A DNA stretch of 64,000 nt, taken from assembly GCA_963786225.1 (NCBI GenBank), contig CAWAYQ010000028.1, forward strand, positions 124,001 to 188,000, given 5' to 3'. Source of the stretch: Flaviflagellibacter sp963786225 (lineage in GTDB: Bacteria; Pseudomonadota; Alphaproteobacteria; Rhizobiales; Methylopilaceae). The notes beneath the pieces were generated by a model. That model was not told where the DNA came from. It saw nothing but the letters and a program-made list of their open reading frames with translations, and made no database searches. The translations under genes and the position numbers were made by a program. Shown one piece after another: positions 35,385-43,711 of this stretch. Position 1 is the first letter of the stretch. Every line of letters starts with the position of its first letter.

Positions 35385-36536
35385 TCAACGCTGGGCGACG
35401 CCCCGCGCCTTCACGGCGTGATCGGGGTAATCGCTGAACACGCCGTCGACGCCGAGATCGAAGTAAGCGCGGTATTCGGCGGTCGGGTCGTCCTTGAACG
35501 CCGAGTTCAGACGCTTGGGTTCGCTGCGGAATGTCCAGGTGTGGACGAACAGGCCGAGTTCGTGGGCGTTCTTCACCACATCCGTCGCCTTGCCGAGAAC
35601 GCGGTCGCGCTCGTCGGTTTTGCCGTCGCCGTTCAGGTCGTCCGGCTTTCCATCAGCGTCCTTGTCGACCTGAATTCCGGCCAGGAGATAAGGCTTCCAC
35701 GGCGCGACGCCGTCGGCATAGGTCTTGATCTCGGTCAGGCCTTCCTTGGTGACAAGGTCCTTGAAGGTGCGCTTGTCGCCGGTCACGACAAAATCGTAAG
35801 GCTGCTCAAGCGGCGCGACGAGAACGATATTGCCGTCCTTGTCGACGTCCTCGGCATCGACGAGCTGGACGAGGCGCAGATTGGTCCGGCCGCGCAGATA
35901 TTTCAGGTTCGCCACTTCGAAGCTCTGGATAATGGCCGGCGAGTTCTTCTCGGTCCAGCCTTCCTTCTTCAGCCGCTCCAGCAGGCGGTCCTCGATGGCA
36001 AGACCCATCGCGCTGTGGAAGGTCGAGTGCTTGATCTCGGGATAGATGCCGATCGTGCGGCCCGTCTCGACGCTCTTGGCTTTGGCCAAGGCAATGACTT
36101 CGTCGAGGGTCGGGATCGCGAACTTGCCGTTATAGTTCTGGTCGCGATCGGCAAAGGGCTGCTTGGCCTTCAGCGTCTTGATCTCGGCGAGAGTGAAATC
36201 GCAAGCGAACCAGTCGGACACGTCGAAGCCGTCGATCTTGCGCGTCTTTTTGCGGTCGGCGAATTCAGGCCGCTCGGAGACATCGGTCGTTCCGCTCAGC
36301 ATCGGCTCGTGGCGCGCGACGAGAACGCCGTCCTTGGTCGAGACGAGATCGGGTTCGATGAAGTCGACGCCCATCTCGATGGCCTTGGTATAACCCTCGA
36401 TCGTGTGATCCGGCAGATAGCCGGGCGAGCCGCGATGGCCGATGACCAGCGGCTGATTAGCCGGCTGCTGGGCTAGTGCGGGAGACGCGGCGAACGCGGC
36501 AAGGGCGATGAGGAGTGTAGAAAAATAGCGCGGCAT
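35385..36536 (-). CDS. glpQ: Glycerophosphodiester phosphodiesterase, periplasmic, with EF-hand-like insert
   Basis: A 383-residue secreted enzyme cleaving glycerophosphodiesters to glycerol 3-phosphate and an alcohol. It has a signal peptide (LLIALAAFAASPALAQ), the catalytic HRGSPGYLPDHT (His34, Arg35), the metal ligands in FIEPDLV (Glu61, Asp63), and His76 in RHEPML. The length suits the GlpQ rather than the UgpQ group. Residues 291-311 read DKDADGKPDDLNGDGKTDER, a calcium-binding EF-hand or dockerin-like loop pair, and DVDKDGN at 230 is similar. GlpQ enzymes use calcium, so extra sites may be functional. Confidence 0.9.
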   Translation of the reverse strand: MPRYFSTLLIALAAFAASPALAQQPANQPLVIGHRGSPGYLPDHTIEGYTKAIEMGVDFIEPDLVSTKDGVLVARHEPMLSGTTDVSERPEFADRKKTRKIDGFDVSDWFACDFTLAEIKTLKAKQPFADRDQNYNGKFAIPTLDEVIALAKAKSVETGRTIGIYPEIKHSTFHSAMGLAIEDRLLERLKKEGWTEKNSPAIIQSFEVANLKYLRGRTNLRLVQLVDAEDVDKDGNIVLVAPLEQPYDFVVTGDKRTFKDLVTKEGLTEIKTYADGVAPWKPYLLAGIQVDKDADGKPDDLNGDGKTDERDRVLGKATDVVKNAHELGLFVHTWTFRSEPKRLNSAFKDDPTAEYRAYFDLGVDGVFSDYPDHAVKARGVAQR

Positions 36537-36633
36537 CGGGGCACCCGTTGTGGTTGGATGCCGGCGAGATTGGTCGCGCTTGATGACACGCAGTTGACTG
36601 CCCGGCCTCCGCGAGACCGGGCGCCAGCCGTGG

Positions 36634-37692
36634 TCAGGTTCGCGCGCGGATATCCGCCTGCGAGCGGGCAATCAAGCCTGGATACCGCTTGCCGGGGTAC
36701 CAGGGCGTCGCCGCGATCTGCGCGACGGCGGGGATGGTCTCCATATGACGCACCATGCGCTGGCGCATCTCGCGGTCCGGCAATTCGCCGCGCAGGGCGG
36801 CTACGTTCTCCGCCGCGTGTTCGGGGCGGGACGTCGCGCACAGGGTGGTAGTCACCGCCGGATGCGAGATCACCCATTTCAGGAAGAACTGCGCCCAGGT
36901 CTCGGCGCCGATCTCGCGGGCGAACGCCGGCAGCGCCTGGCCTTCGACCGCCTTGTGCAACCGCGCCTTCTCCAGCGGCATATTCGTCAATACGGCGACG
37001 CCGCGCTGCGCCGCCGCTTCAAGCACCCGCTCGGCGGCACGGTTGAAGATCGAATAGTTCACCTGCACGAAATCGAGGTCGCCACGCTCGATCCAGTTCA
37101 GCAGGAGGTCGTGATAGGGGTTCTCGAAATGCGTGACCCCGACATAACGGACGCGGCCCTCCTTTTTCCACGCCTTCATCAGCGGCACGACGGCATCGAC
37201 ATTGACGAGGCTGTGGCATTGCAGAACATCGATCCTGTCGCGCCACAGACGGCCCTGAGACTGCTCGAAACTCCGGCGCGCATGACTTTCGTCGGCGAGA
37301 TACTCGCCTGTCGACCAGATCTTGTTGGCGATGAAGGCCTCGCCGTTCGCGCCAAGTTCCGACAGGAAATCGCCCACGCTGTATTCGCCGCTGCCGTAGA
37401 GCGGCGACGTGTCGATCACCCGCGCGCCGGCCTCCCAGTAGCGCCGGGTTACCGCTTCGAGATGGTCGCGGTTCTGGCCCGGGATCACGTCGAAGGTAAG
37501 AAAGGTGCCGAGGCCGAGAACGGGGACGAGTTCACCGGTCTTTGGAATGGCGCGCCGGATGATGCCGTCTGATGGGGCGGTTTGCGCATAGGCGGACCGC
37601 GCGCCCGGCGGCAGGCCGGCGAGCAGGCCGAGGGCTGCTCCGCCGCGCAGGATGTCGCGCCGGCTGGCAGGGAATGTGAGGGAATGGGTCAT
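36634..37692 (-). CDS. Tat-exported aldo/keto reductase
   Basis: A 352-residue protein with a twin-arginine signal (SRRDILRGGAALGLL, then AYAQ) followed by an aldo/keto reductase TIM barrel. The catalytic tetrad is complete: Asp94, Tyr99 (IDTSPLYG), Lys124 (ANKIWS) and His160 (LQCHS). Export by Tat suggests cofactor insertion before transport and a periplasmic role, although NADPH is scarce there. It is followed downstream by glpQ and diverges from an araC gene which may regulate it. Confidence 0.87.
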   Translation of the reverse strand: MTHSLTFPASRRDILRGGAALGLLAGLPPGARSAYAQTAPSDGIIRRAIPKTGELVPVLGLGTFLTFDVIPGQNRDHLEAVTRRYWEAGARVIDTSPLYGSGEYSVGDFLSELGANGEAFIANKIWSTGEYLADESHARRSFEQSQGRLWRDRIDVLQCHSLVNVDAVVPLMKAWKKEGRVRYVGVTHFENPYHDLLLNWIERGDLDFVQVNYSIFNRAAERVLEAAAQRGVAVLTNMPLEKARLHKAVEGQALPAFAREIGAETWAQFFLKWVISHPAVTTTLCATSRPEHAAENVAALRGELPDREMRQRMVRHMETIPAVAQIAATPWYPGKRYPGLIARSQADIRART

Positions 37693-37850
37693 GTTCGGGC
37701 TCCACGAAAACTGAGGCCCTCAGCACATAGCCGCGCTCGGCGTGTCCAGCGCGCCGGATTCTGCCGCCGATGACCCAATCCTGATGCAAACGCACGGCCA
37801 TTGCTTTGCCCGTATTCGTCCGCACGGTTGAGCTGCTAAAGGAGACGCCG

Positions 37851-38690
37851 ATGCACGCCCGGACCTTCGAACCCATCGCCCAGGACCTGCGCAGCTTTTC
37901 CTGGCGCGGGGGCAGCTTCGACACCGGCCAGCGCCCCTACACCGAGCGCGTGGACGGCTTCATGCGCACGCCGAACCACGTCCTCCTCCTCACCCTGCGC
38001 GGCGGGGCGAGGCATATCGAGGTCAGGACCGATTGCGGGCACGCCTATTCCGGTCCGGATCGTCCGGGGGCGGTCTCCCTTGTCCCGGCCCATTGCGAAC
38101 GGCGCACCCGCATGGACGGCGTCGAGGCCGAATGGGCCTCGATCGCGCTGTCGCCCGACCCCGATGAGAACGCCAGGCCGGACCGGCTCGCCCCTTTCAC
38201 AAATGCCGAAGACCCGTTCGTTGCCGCTCTTGTTGGCGAACTGAGCCGGCTGATCCATGCGGACGGCAGCCTCGAACCGCTGTACTGCGAAGCCATGGGG
38301 CATGCGGCCCGGCACTATCTTGTCGGCCGCTACTCCGATCGGGCCGGCGCCCCTGCCCGGCCCTGGAAACTCGCACCCTGGCGGCTGCGGCGTCTCACGG
38401 ATTATGTCGAGGCCAATCTCGACCGGGACATCCTGATCGGCGATCTGGCCGAGGCGGTCGGCCTGTCCGCCGGCCATCTGCACCGCGCCTTCCGCGCCAC
38501 GACGGGCACGACCCCGCTGGAATTCATCCATCGGTCCCGCATAAAGCGCGCGGCGGCAATCCTGGCGGACGAACAGGTGCCGGTTGCCGACCTCGCGTTG
38601 CGCGTCGGCTTTCAGAGCCCAAGCCACTTCGCCCGCACATTCCGCCGCTTCACCGGCGTAAACCCCTCACGTTACGGCCGAAGCGGGTGA
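37851..38690 (+). CDS. AraC family transcriptional regulator
   Basis: A 279-residue regulator. The N-terminal cupin-like ligand domain is degenerate. The C-terminal DNA-binding domain has LIGDLAEAVGLSAGHLHRAF and VADLALRVGFQSPSHFARTF followed by TGVNPSRYG. The start at ATG 37851 follows AAAGGAG. It diverges from the aldo/keto reductase, its likely target. Confidence 0.87.
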   Translation: MHARTFEPIAQDLRSFSWRGGSFDTGQRPYTERVDGFMRTPNHVLLLTLRGGARHIEVRTDCGHAYSGPDRPGAVSLVPAHCERRTRMDGVEAEWASIALSPDPDENARPDRLAPFTNAEDPFVAALVGELSRLIHADGSLEPLYCEAMGHAARHYLVGRYSDRAGAPARPWKLAPWRLRRLTDYVEANLDRDILIGDLAEAVGLSAGHLHRAFRATTGTTPLEFIHRSRIKRAAAILADEQVPVADLALRVGFQSPSHFARTFRRFTGVNPSRYGRSG

Positions 38691-38714
38691 CCGGTTTTAC
38701 GCGAAAATTTCGAC

Positions 38715-39045
38715 GATGAGATAACGCCGACCCCTATGACCGCGCCGGTGAAGTCGTGGAGACGGGTATGCCGAGCAGGTCGCCATGAACAGGGTGATCG
38801 CCCCACCCGTCTCTCCAAGCAAAAGCCCTGCATCGGCGTCAGCCGCGTGATGCGCGAGCCCATCGTATGCACGATCCGCCAGCCGCCCATCAATGTGCCC
38901 AGCGCCATCGCAGCCTGACGCACGATGACACCCCAGAACGGAACGTAGAAATCCGGTCCGAGCAGCCCCTGCGGGAACAGAAGAACCGGGATGATGCCCA
39001 TCGTCATCTGGGCGGCGTCGTTGCCGCCGTGCCCGAGCGAATACG
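38715..39045 (-). pseudogene. Decayed PiT-family inorganic phosphate permease
   Basis: A remnant of about 110 codons from a phosphate permease. In one frame it reads PYSLGHGGNDAAQMTMGII, then VLLFPQGLLGPDFYVPFWG, RQAAMALGTLMGGWRIVHTM and GSRITRLTPMQGFC, all signature PiT sequence (GHGGNDA is the phosphate-binding repeat). After that the frame changes at least three times: pieces TGGAITLFMAT, LLGIPVSTT and FTGAVIGVGV appear in successive frames, with a short deletion near 38743. Both ends of the original gene, usually over 300 residues, are gone. It is therefore a true pseudogene, unlike the single-insertion cases elsewhere. Confidence 0.85.
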
Positions 39046-39164
39046 GAACTTTCGGATATTATTCCTAGTCTCGCGACGTTCAAGCGCGTAACCAGCGGAG
39101 GGAGGCCCGTATCCCCTTGTTCCGCCACCGTGCTTCGCCCACATTCTCTATAACGGAGGACTGA

Positions 39165-39602
39165 ATGACCGCCATCAATTCGACCTACGACGTCGCCCGC
39201 CTCGACGGCGTGCGCCGCAAGCGCATCATCGCCTTCCTGATCGATTTCACGATCCTCGTCGTGCTCTGGCTGATCGCCTGCGTGGTCATCGGCGTGCTCG
39301 GCGTCCTTACGCTCGGGCTTGCCTGGCTGCTCTACGGGGCGGTTTTCCCGCTGGTCGCCGTGCTTTATTCGGGCATGTCGATCGCCAATCGGGGCGCGAC
39401 GCCCGGAATGCGCGCGGCCGGCCTCACCTTCCGCCTGGAAACCGGCGAGCGGCCCGGCTTTCTCCACGGCGCCATGCACGTCATCCTGTTCTATGTCTCG
39501 GTCACGTTCCTGACCCCGTTCATCCTGCTCGTCAGCTTCTTCAACGCCCGCAAGCGCCTGCTGCACGACATGGTGATCGGCGCGACCATCGAAAACGCAT
39601 GA
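39165..39602 (+). CDS. RDD family membrane protein
   Basis: A 145-residue inner-membrane protein with an RDD domain: the conserved Arg and Asp residues in VRRKRIIAFLIDFTIL, and three further hydrophobic segments, then GATPGMRAAGLTFRL. RDD proteins are of mixed or unknown function; some are sodium/proton antiporters. The RDD-bpt order close to hemB is common in Hyphomicrobiales. Confidence 0.88.
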   Translation: MTAINSTYDVARLDGVRRKRIIAFLIDFTILVVLWLIACVVIGVLGVLTLGLAWLLYGAVFPLVAVLYSGMSIANRGATPGMRAAGLTFRLETGERPGFLHGAMHVILFYVSVTFLTPFILLVSFFNARKRLLHDMVIGATIENA

Positions 39603-39661
39603 TGGTTTTGGCAAGATCCGATGAGATGCTATCCTGACAGCGAGGAACCCGACAAAAGGCC

Positions 39662-40405
39662 GTGACCGAACACCCCCGCGATACGCCGCAATTCTATCTG
39701 ACGGCGCCCTCCCCCTGCCCCTATCTCCCGGGGCAGACGGAACGCAAGGTCTTCACGCATCTTGTCGGAGAACGCTCGGCCGCCCTCAACGATCTCCTCA
39801 GCCAGGGCGGATTTCGCCGCAGCCAGACCATCGCCTATCGCCCGGCCTGCGAGAGCTGCCAGGCCTGCGTGTCGGTCCGCGTTCTCGTCAACGAGTTCGA
39901 CTGGACGAAAGGCTTCCGTCGCATCCGTGATCTCAACTCCGATCTCGTCGGCGATATGCGCGCAGCGATCCCCTCCTCGGACCAATATTCGCTGTTTCGC
40001 CGCTATCTCGACGCCCGCCATGCGGACGGCGGCATGGCCTCGATGAGCGTGCTCGATTACGCGATGATGATCGAGGACAGCCATGTGAAGACGCGCGTAG
40101 TCGAATACCGCCAACGCGGGCCGGACACCGCGATCAACGGCCGCGGCGCGGGTCCGCTGCTCGGCCTTGCCCTGACCGACGTGCTGACCGACGGCCTCAG
40201 CATGGTCTATTCGTTCTACGATCCGGATGAGCGCGGTCGCAGCCTCGGCACTCACATCATCCTCGATCATGTGATGCGCGCGAAGGCGATGGGCCTGCCG
40301 CACCTCTATCTCGGCTATTGGATCGCGGGTTCCCGCAAGATGGAATACAAGGGCCGCTTCCGGCCGCAGGAGCGCCTCGCGCCGGGGGGCTGGGAACGCG
40401 CGTGA
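39662..40405 (+). CDS. bpt: Aspartate/glutamate leucyltransferase
   Basis: A 247-residue aminoacyl-tRNA-protein transferase of the ATE/Bpt family, which attaches leucine to N-terminal acidic residues to mark proteins for ClpS/ClpAP. The N-terminal cysteine cluster reads CESCQACVSVRVLV, with upstream PCPYLPGQTERKVF, and the GNAT-like core contains LSMVYSFYDPDERGRSLGTH and HLYLGYWIAGSRKMEYK. The start is GTG 39662 with AAAGG five bases before it. It follows RDD by about 60 bases. Confidence 0.92.
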   Translation: MTEHPRDTPQFYLTAPSPCPYLPGQTERKVFTHLVGERSAALNDLLSQGGFRRSQTIAYRPACESCQACVSVRVLVNEFDWTKGFRRIRDLNSDLVGDMRAAIPSSDQYSLFRRYLDARHADGGMASMSVLDYAMMIEDSHVKTRVVEYRQRGPDTAINGRGAGPLLGLALTDVLTDGLSMVYSFYDPDERGRSLGTHIILDHVMRAKAMGLPHLYLGYWIAGSRKMEYKGRFRPQERLAPGGWERA

Positions 40406-40489
40406 GGCGAAGTATCCTGAACGATATTTGAATAAGCTCTTGGCAAGATGATTGCCGGCCGCAACACTCAACGCCAGTAAAGGCGTTCC

Positions 40490-40762
40490 ATGGCGACAAC
40501 GACGATCAAGCGCCTTCATTTGCGGATACGCTCCGGCCAGATCCGGCCGGGAGACGACCGCCGTTTCGCCAAAGCGCTCGGCATCGGACCGGGAGATGCC
40601 CGCCTCCGCCTCTGCTCCGAAGCCCTGTCCGGTTCGTTCCATGCCGCCCTCGATCTGTGGCGCGCTTGCCTCCCCGGCCGCCCCATTCGTATCCAGGTCG
40701 ATCACACCCCTTCGGCATTTCGGATGTGCGCCCATCTGCTGACCGAAATCCGCCCCGCCTGA
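40490..40762 (+). CDS. Hypothetical 90-residue protein
   Basis: A basic 90-residue protein with no recognised domain. It starts MATTTIKRLHLRIRSGQ and contains HAALDLWRACLPGRP. Codon use in the third position is as GC-rich as in neighbouring genes, which supports coding. There is no membrane segment or signal peptide. It is followed by nearly 400 bases without a clear gene. Confidence 0.5.
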   Translation: MATTTIKRLHLRIRSGQIRPGDDRRFAKALGIGPGDARLRLCSEALSGSFHAALDLWRACLPGRPIRIQVDHTPSAFRMCAHLLTEIRPA

Positions 40763-40839
40763 GCCGACCAAAACCCCGTCTCGCGCGTTAGAAGCTGCAT
40801 GCTTGATCATCCCGGGATCCGAAAGCGGCCGCGGACATA

Positions 40840-40871
40840 TTGTGGGATCATTGCGTTGTGGGATCATTGCG
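40840..40871. repeat. 16-base perfect tandem duplication
   Basis: TTGTGGGATCATTGCG occurs twice in direct succession, at 40840-40855 and 40856-40871, with no mismatch. It lies in a gene-poor stretch and looks like a recent slippage event. Confidence 0.9.
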
Positions 40872-41061
40872 ACTTCGGTATCGGCAAAACTCTATGCGGA
40901 CGATCAAGCCGATGACATCGTCCGCGACGACCAGGCCGCCCTCGTCCATTTCGATCGCTGGCCGATGCGTTCATCGGTCATGTCCGCACAAAAGGGCTGG
41001 TGCCGGGCAGCGAAGACGCCCTGGCCGGAGCGAAGTCCATAACCAATTTGTAAGCGTCATC

Positions 41062-41105
41062 ATACCTGTGGTGCGCTTGCTATATACCTGTGGTTCGCTT
41101 GCTAT
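41062..41105. repeat. 22-base tandem duplication upstream of a secreted protein gene
   Basis: Two adjacent 22-base copies, 41062-41083 and 41084-41105, differ at one base (G versus T). They lie 55 bases before the start codon at 41160, where they could duplicate a promoter or operator element. Confidence 0.88.
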
Positions 41106-41159
41106 TTCGTCACAAACTCGGATTATCCTTGCTCTCGCGATACATGGGAAACAGCCTTC

Positions 41160-41537
41160 ATGAACCGATTTGCATCCGCCGCAATTTTGTCCGTCATGTT
41201 CGTCACCGCCGCGCACAGCCAGGTCCCCGCGCCCGCTGCGCTCTCGCACGAATTTGACGGCAAGTGGAGCGTTTTGATCGTTACCGAACAGGGCACATGC
41301 GATCGCGCCTACCGCTATCCCCTCATCATCGAGGGCGGCTACGTCCTCTACGGCGGCAAGAAGAACTTCACGGTCTCAGGCGAGGTCAAGAAGGGCGGCG
41401 CCGTCGTGGTCAGCGTCATGCAGGGCAATCAGGGCGCACAGGGCACCGGAAGGATGAAGGGCAAATTCGGCGCCGGCACCTGGGCGGCTCCCTCCGGTGG
41501 ATGTTCCGGCCGCTGGAAGGCCGAAAAGCGCGGCTGA
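41160..41537 (+). CDS. Secreted small protein, unknown
   Basis: A 125-residue protein with a clear signal peptide (MNRFASAAILSVMFVTAAHS, cleavage before QVPAP). The mature part contains FDGKWSVLIVTEQGTCDRAY and TGRMKGKFGAGTWAAPSGGC. It has two cysteines that may form a disulfide and a lipocalin-like or beta-rich glycine pattern. It is probably periplasmic. Function unknown. A terminator follows. Confidence 0.7.
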   Translation: MNRFASAAILSVMFVTAAHSQVPAPAALSHEFDGKWSVLIVTEQGTCDRAYRYPLIIEGGYVLYGGKKNFTVSGEVKKGGAVVVSVMQGNQGAQGTGRMKGKFGAGTWAAPSGGCSGRWKAEKRG

Positions 41538-41577
41538 TCCCGCGATTCACGCTTCGCCTCAAGCTCCGCCTCGTATA

Positions 41578-41611
41578 AAAAGCCGCCTCACGCTGAGGCG
41601 GCTTTGTTTTT
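41578..41611 (+). terminator. Rho-independent terminator
   Basis: An 11-base-pair stem AAGCCGCCTCA/TGAGGCGGCTT with loop CGC, preceded by AAAA and followed by TGTTTTT. It ends the secreted protein transcript just before the formyltransferase ribosome-binding site. Confidence 0.9.
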
Positions 41612-41621
41612 AGGAGGTCCC

Positions 41622-42215
41622 ATGAGGATCGCGCTTATCGGTTCGCGCTGGTTCGGAGCGGAAATGCTCAAGATTCTCAACGCGCGCGGTCATGATCTTC
41701 ATGTCGTCGCACCGGACGCAGAAGACCGTCTGGCCAAGACGGCGGTTGAATTGGGCTACGCTCCTGTCCTGCACACCGGCCGCCGCAGGGTGACCCATGA
41801 GGACCTGCCGGGCGAGTTCGACGTCGTTATCGCCGCCTACTCTCACGCCTTCATCCCGCTCGACAAGGCGAAGATCGCCTCGCTCGGCTATCACCCGTCT
41901 CTTCTGCCGCGCTGGCGCGGCATCGCCTCGGTGGAATGGACCGTCAAGGCGGGCGATCCGATCGCCGGGGGCAGCGTCTATCACCTCTCGGACGAAATGG
42001 ACGCCGGCGGCATCGCCGCGCAGGATTGGTGTTTCGTTCTGCCCGGGGAAGACGATGCGAGCCTGTGGCGCCGCGAGCTCGGCCCGATGGGCCTGCGCCT
42101 TCTGGCTCAGGTCGTCGATGAAATCGCCGCGACCGGCACCTGCAAGGCCGAGCCGCAGGATGAGCGCTTCGTAACGCTCGCTCCTCGCATCCAGGATCCG
42201 GCGCCCGCAGCCTAA
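41622..42215 (+). CDS. Formyltransferase-family protein lacking the canonical Asn
   Basis: A 197-residue protein with the formyltransferase fold of PurN, Fmt and ArnA. It has MRIALIGSRWFGAEMLKI, the catalytic region LGYHPSLLPRWRG (His91), and Asp127 in SDEMDAGGIA. The canonical N-x-H is replaced: the Asn position is Gly89. It has no C-terminal Fmt tRNA-binding domain, so it is not the methionyl-tRNA enzyme. The start at 41622 follows TAGGAGGT. It may formylate another amine or be catalytically altered. Its 3' end overlaps the convergent ATP-grasp gene by 4 bases. Confidence 0.8.
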   Translation: MRIALIGSRWFGAEMLKILNARGHDLHVVAPDAEDRLAKTAVELGYAPVLHTGRRRVTHEDLPGEFDVVIAAYSHAFIPLDKAKIASLGYHPSLLPRWRGIASVEWTVKAGDPIAGGSVYHLSDEMDAGGIAAQDWCFVLPGEDDASLWRRELGPMGLRLLAQVVDEIAATGTCKAEPQDERFVTLAPRIQDPAPAA

Positions 42216-43453
42216 CGTCGGACGAAAATGCGCCGGGTCAGAATCCGGTAGATGACCAAAGGGGCGTCGACGATTGCGGGCAGCGGATCGGCCGGCGCGA
42301 ACGCCGCCCAGCTTCTGACCTTCAAGATCGAGGCGAAGTAGGCTTTCGGCGACAGCAGACCCTTCCGGATCATCTGCACTGCCGCGACGATGTCGCGCGA
42401 CATGTACATCCAGCCGATCCCTGCCTGCGGCTTCCCGGATGTCGTTACAGTCTCGCCGAACGCCTTGGCCCAAAGCATCGGGCCGAAATCGACACCAGAG
42501 GCTTCCCCAAGGCTGAACCAGGTCCAGGGGCGCGGATTGACGTCCAGCAGTTTCAGCTTCCCGTTCCGCGGATCACGCTTGAATTCGATCTCCACGAGAC
42601 CGTTGAGCCGGGTCGACGCGCAGAATCGCCGTCCGGCATCCAGTACATCCGGAGCGTCCACGGTTTCGACAAACGTGCTCGTATAGCTGAACTCGATCGG
42701 ATATTGCCGCGCCCGCCGCGCGGTCAGTTCGGCGACCGGCGCACCGTTGTCCCAGAAAGCCGCGTACGAAAGTTGAGTGTCGCCGCAGCCCGGCACCATT
42801 TCCTGAACGACGACATTTCCCGATCCCACATATCCCGACGCGCTCTCATACAAAGCGAGGAACGTCTCGCGATCATCCGCGCGCCATGCCTTCTCGATCG
42901 TGAAGGGATTGCGCCCGATCCGCATGCTGGGTTTGAGCACCACCGGGTAAGCGAGATCGGCGGCGGCCGCCTGTTCGAGCGACGTGATGTCGTGGCCTTC
43001 AGGGATGAACAGCCCGATTTCCTTGGCTCGCGCATAGGCTTCGCGCTTGTCGCAAGCCACGGAGAGTTCGCTCCATGGTTGCGTTACAAGTCGGTACACA
43101 GTCGAAAGCCGTTCGTAAGCCTGGGAAATCAGTTTCACTTCCGGATCGCCGGACGCGATCAGGACAAAGCCCTCAAGGCCGTGTTCTTTCGCCAATCGGG
43201 CCAGGATTTCGGCCGCGTAGGGATCCTGGGGGCCCGGCCATTTCAGAGTGCGATGAATATGGCGCGAATACCTGGGCAGCGGGCTGTCGTCGGTGATGTG
43301 CCAGACGCGTATATCGAGGCCGCGCAGACTACGTGCGAGGGCGATCGTGCCGTGGGCGCCGCCCACGATCACAACGCCTCTTCCGCGATCGCGAGGAGCG
43401 GTTTTTTCAGATAACGAGGCGCGTTCTCCGCGTCCCGACGTAACGGGTGTCAT
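42212..43453 (-). CDS. ATP-grasp protein (carboxylate-amine ligase type)
   Basis: A protein of about 413 residues resembling D-aspartate ligase-like ATP-grasp enzymes. A pre-ATP-grasp Rossmann domain (VVIVGGAHGTIALARSLRGL) is followed by YPVVLKPSMRIGRNPF, VVVQEMVPGCGDTQLSYAAF, and the metal-binding end GLVEIEFKRDPRNGKLKLLD then VNPRPWTWF. The substrate is unknown, but it would join a carboxylate to an amine or thiol with ATP. I start at ATG 43453; an earlier TTG is less likely. The neighbour is a formyltransferase homologue, hinting at modified amino sugars or peptides. Confidence 0.8.
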   Translation of the reverse strand: MTPVTSGRGERASLSEKTAPRDRGRGVVIVGGAHGTIALARSLRGLDIRVWHITDDSPLPRYSRHIHRTLKWPGPQDPYAAEILARLAKEHGLEGFVLIASGDPEVKLISQAYERLSTVYRLVTQPWSELSVACDKREAYARAKEIGLFIPEGHDITSLEQAAAADLAYPVVLKPSMRIGRNPFTIEKAWRADDRETFLALYESASGYVGSGNVVVQEMVPGCGDTQLSYAAFWDNGAPVAELTARRARQYPIEFSYTSTFVETVDAPDVLDAGRRFCASTRLNGLVEIEFKRDPRNGKLKLLDVNPRPWTWFSLGEASGVDFGPMLWAKAFGETVTTSGKPQAGIGWMYMSRDIVAAVQMIRKGLLSPKAYFASILKVRSWAAFAPADPLPAIVDAPLVIYRILTRRIFVRR

Positions 43454-43711
43454 CGCCCAATTCCAGCGCCGCAACGAGGCGACTTCGGACCCGTAACATA
43501 AGCCGGGTTAATGAGTTGGTGCGCCGAACCGGATCATGGCAACAAGCTTTCGGTCGGCAATCTTCCGATCATGGGCCGCCCCAGCGCGAGGCCTGACTGG
43601 CTTTGGCGTCCGAAATCGGCTACGCGCAGCCGTAAGGCCAGCCCGCATCCCTGAGCGCGGCGCCCGGACGACGTGGCCCTGTCCGGCGCTGACGACTGAT
43701 GGCACCCGACG

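Larger units (their letters stand above)
40763..41159. other. Gene-poor stretch with two tandem duplications
   Basis: No confident gene. It holds two short exact or near-exact tandem repeats, annotated separately, and a scrap of plausible coding sequence about 40970-41050 (FIGHVRTKGLVPGSEDALAG in one plus frame ending at a TAA) that could be the tail of a decayed gene. The right part probably holds the promoter of the secreted protein gene at 41160. Confidence 0.5.

Noticed and set aside
40840..41105. CRISPR array
   Set aside because: The repeats are adjacent pairs of different sequence with no spacers; they are tandem duplications.
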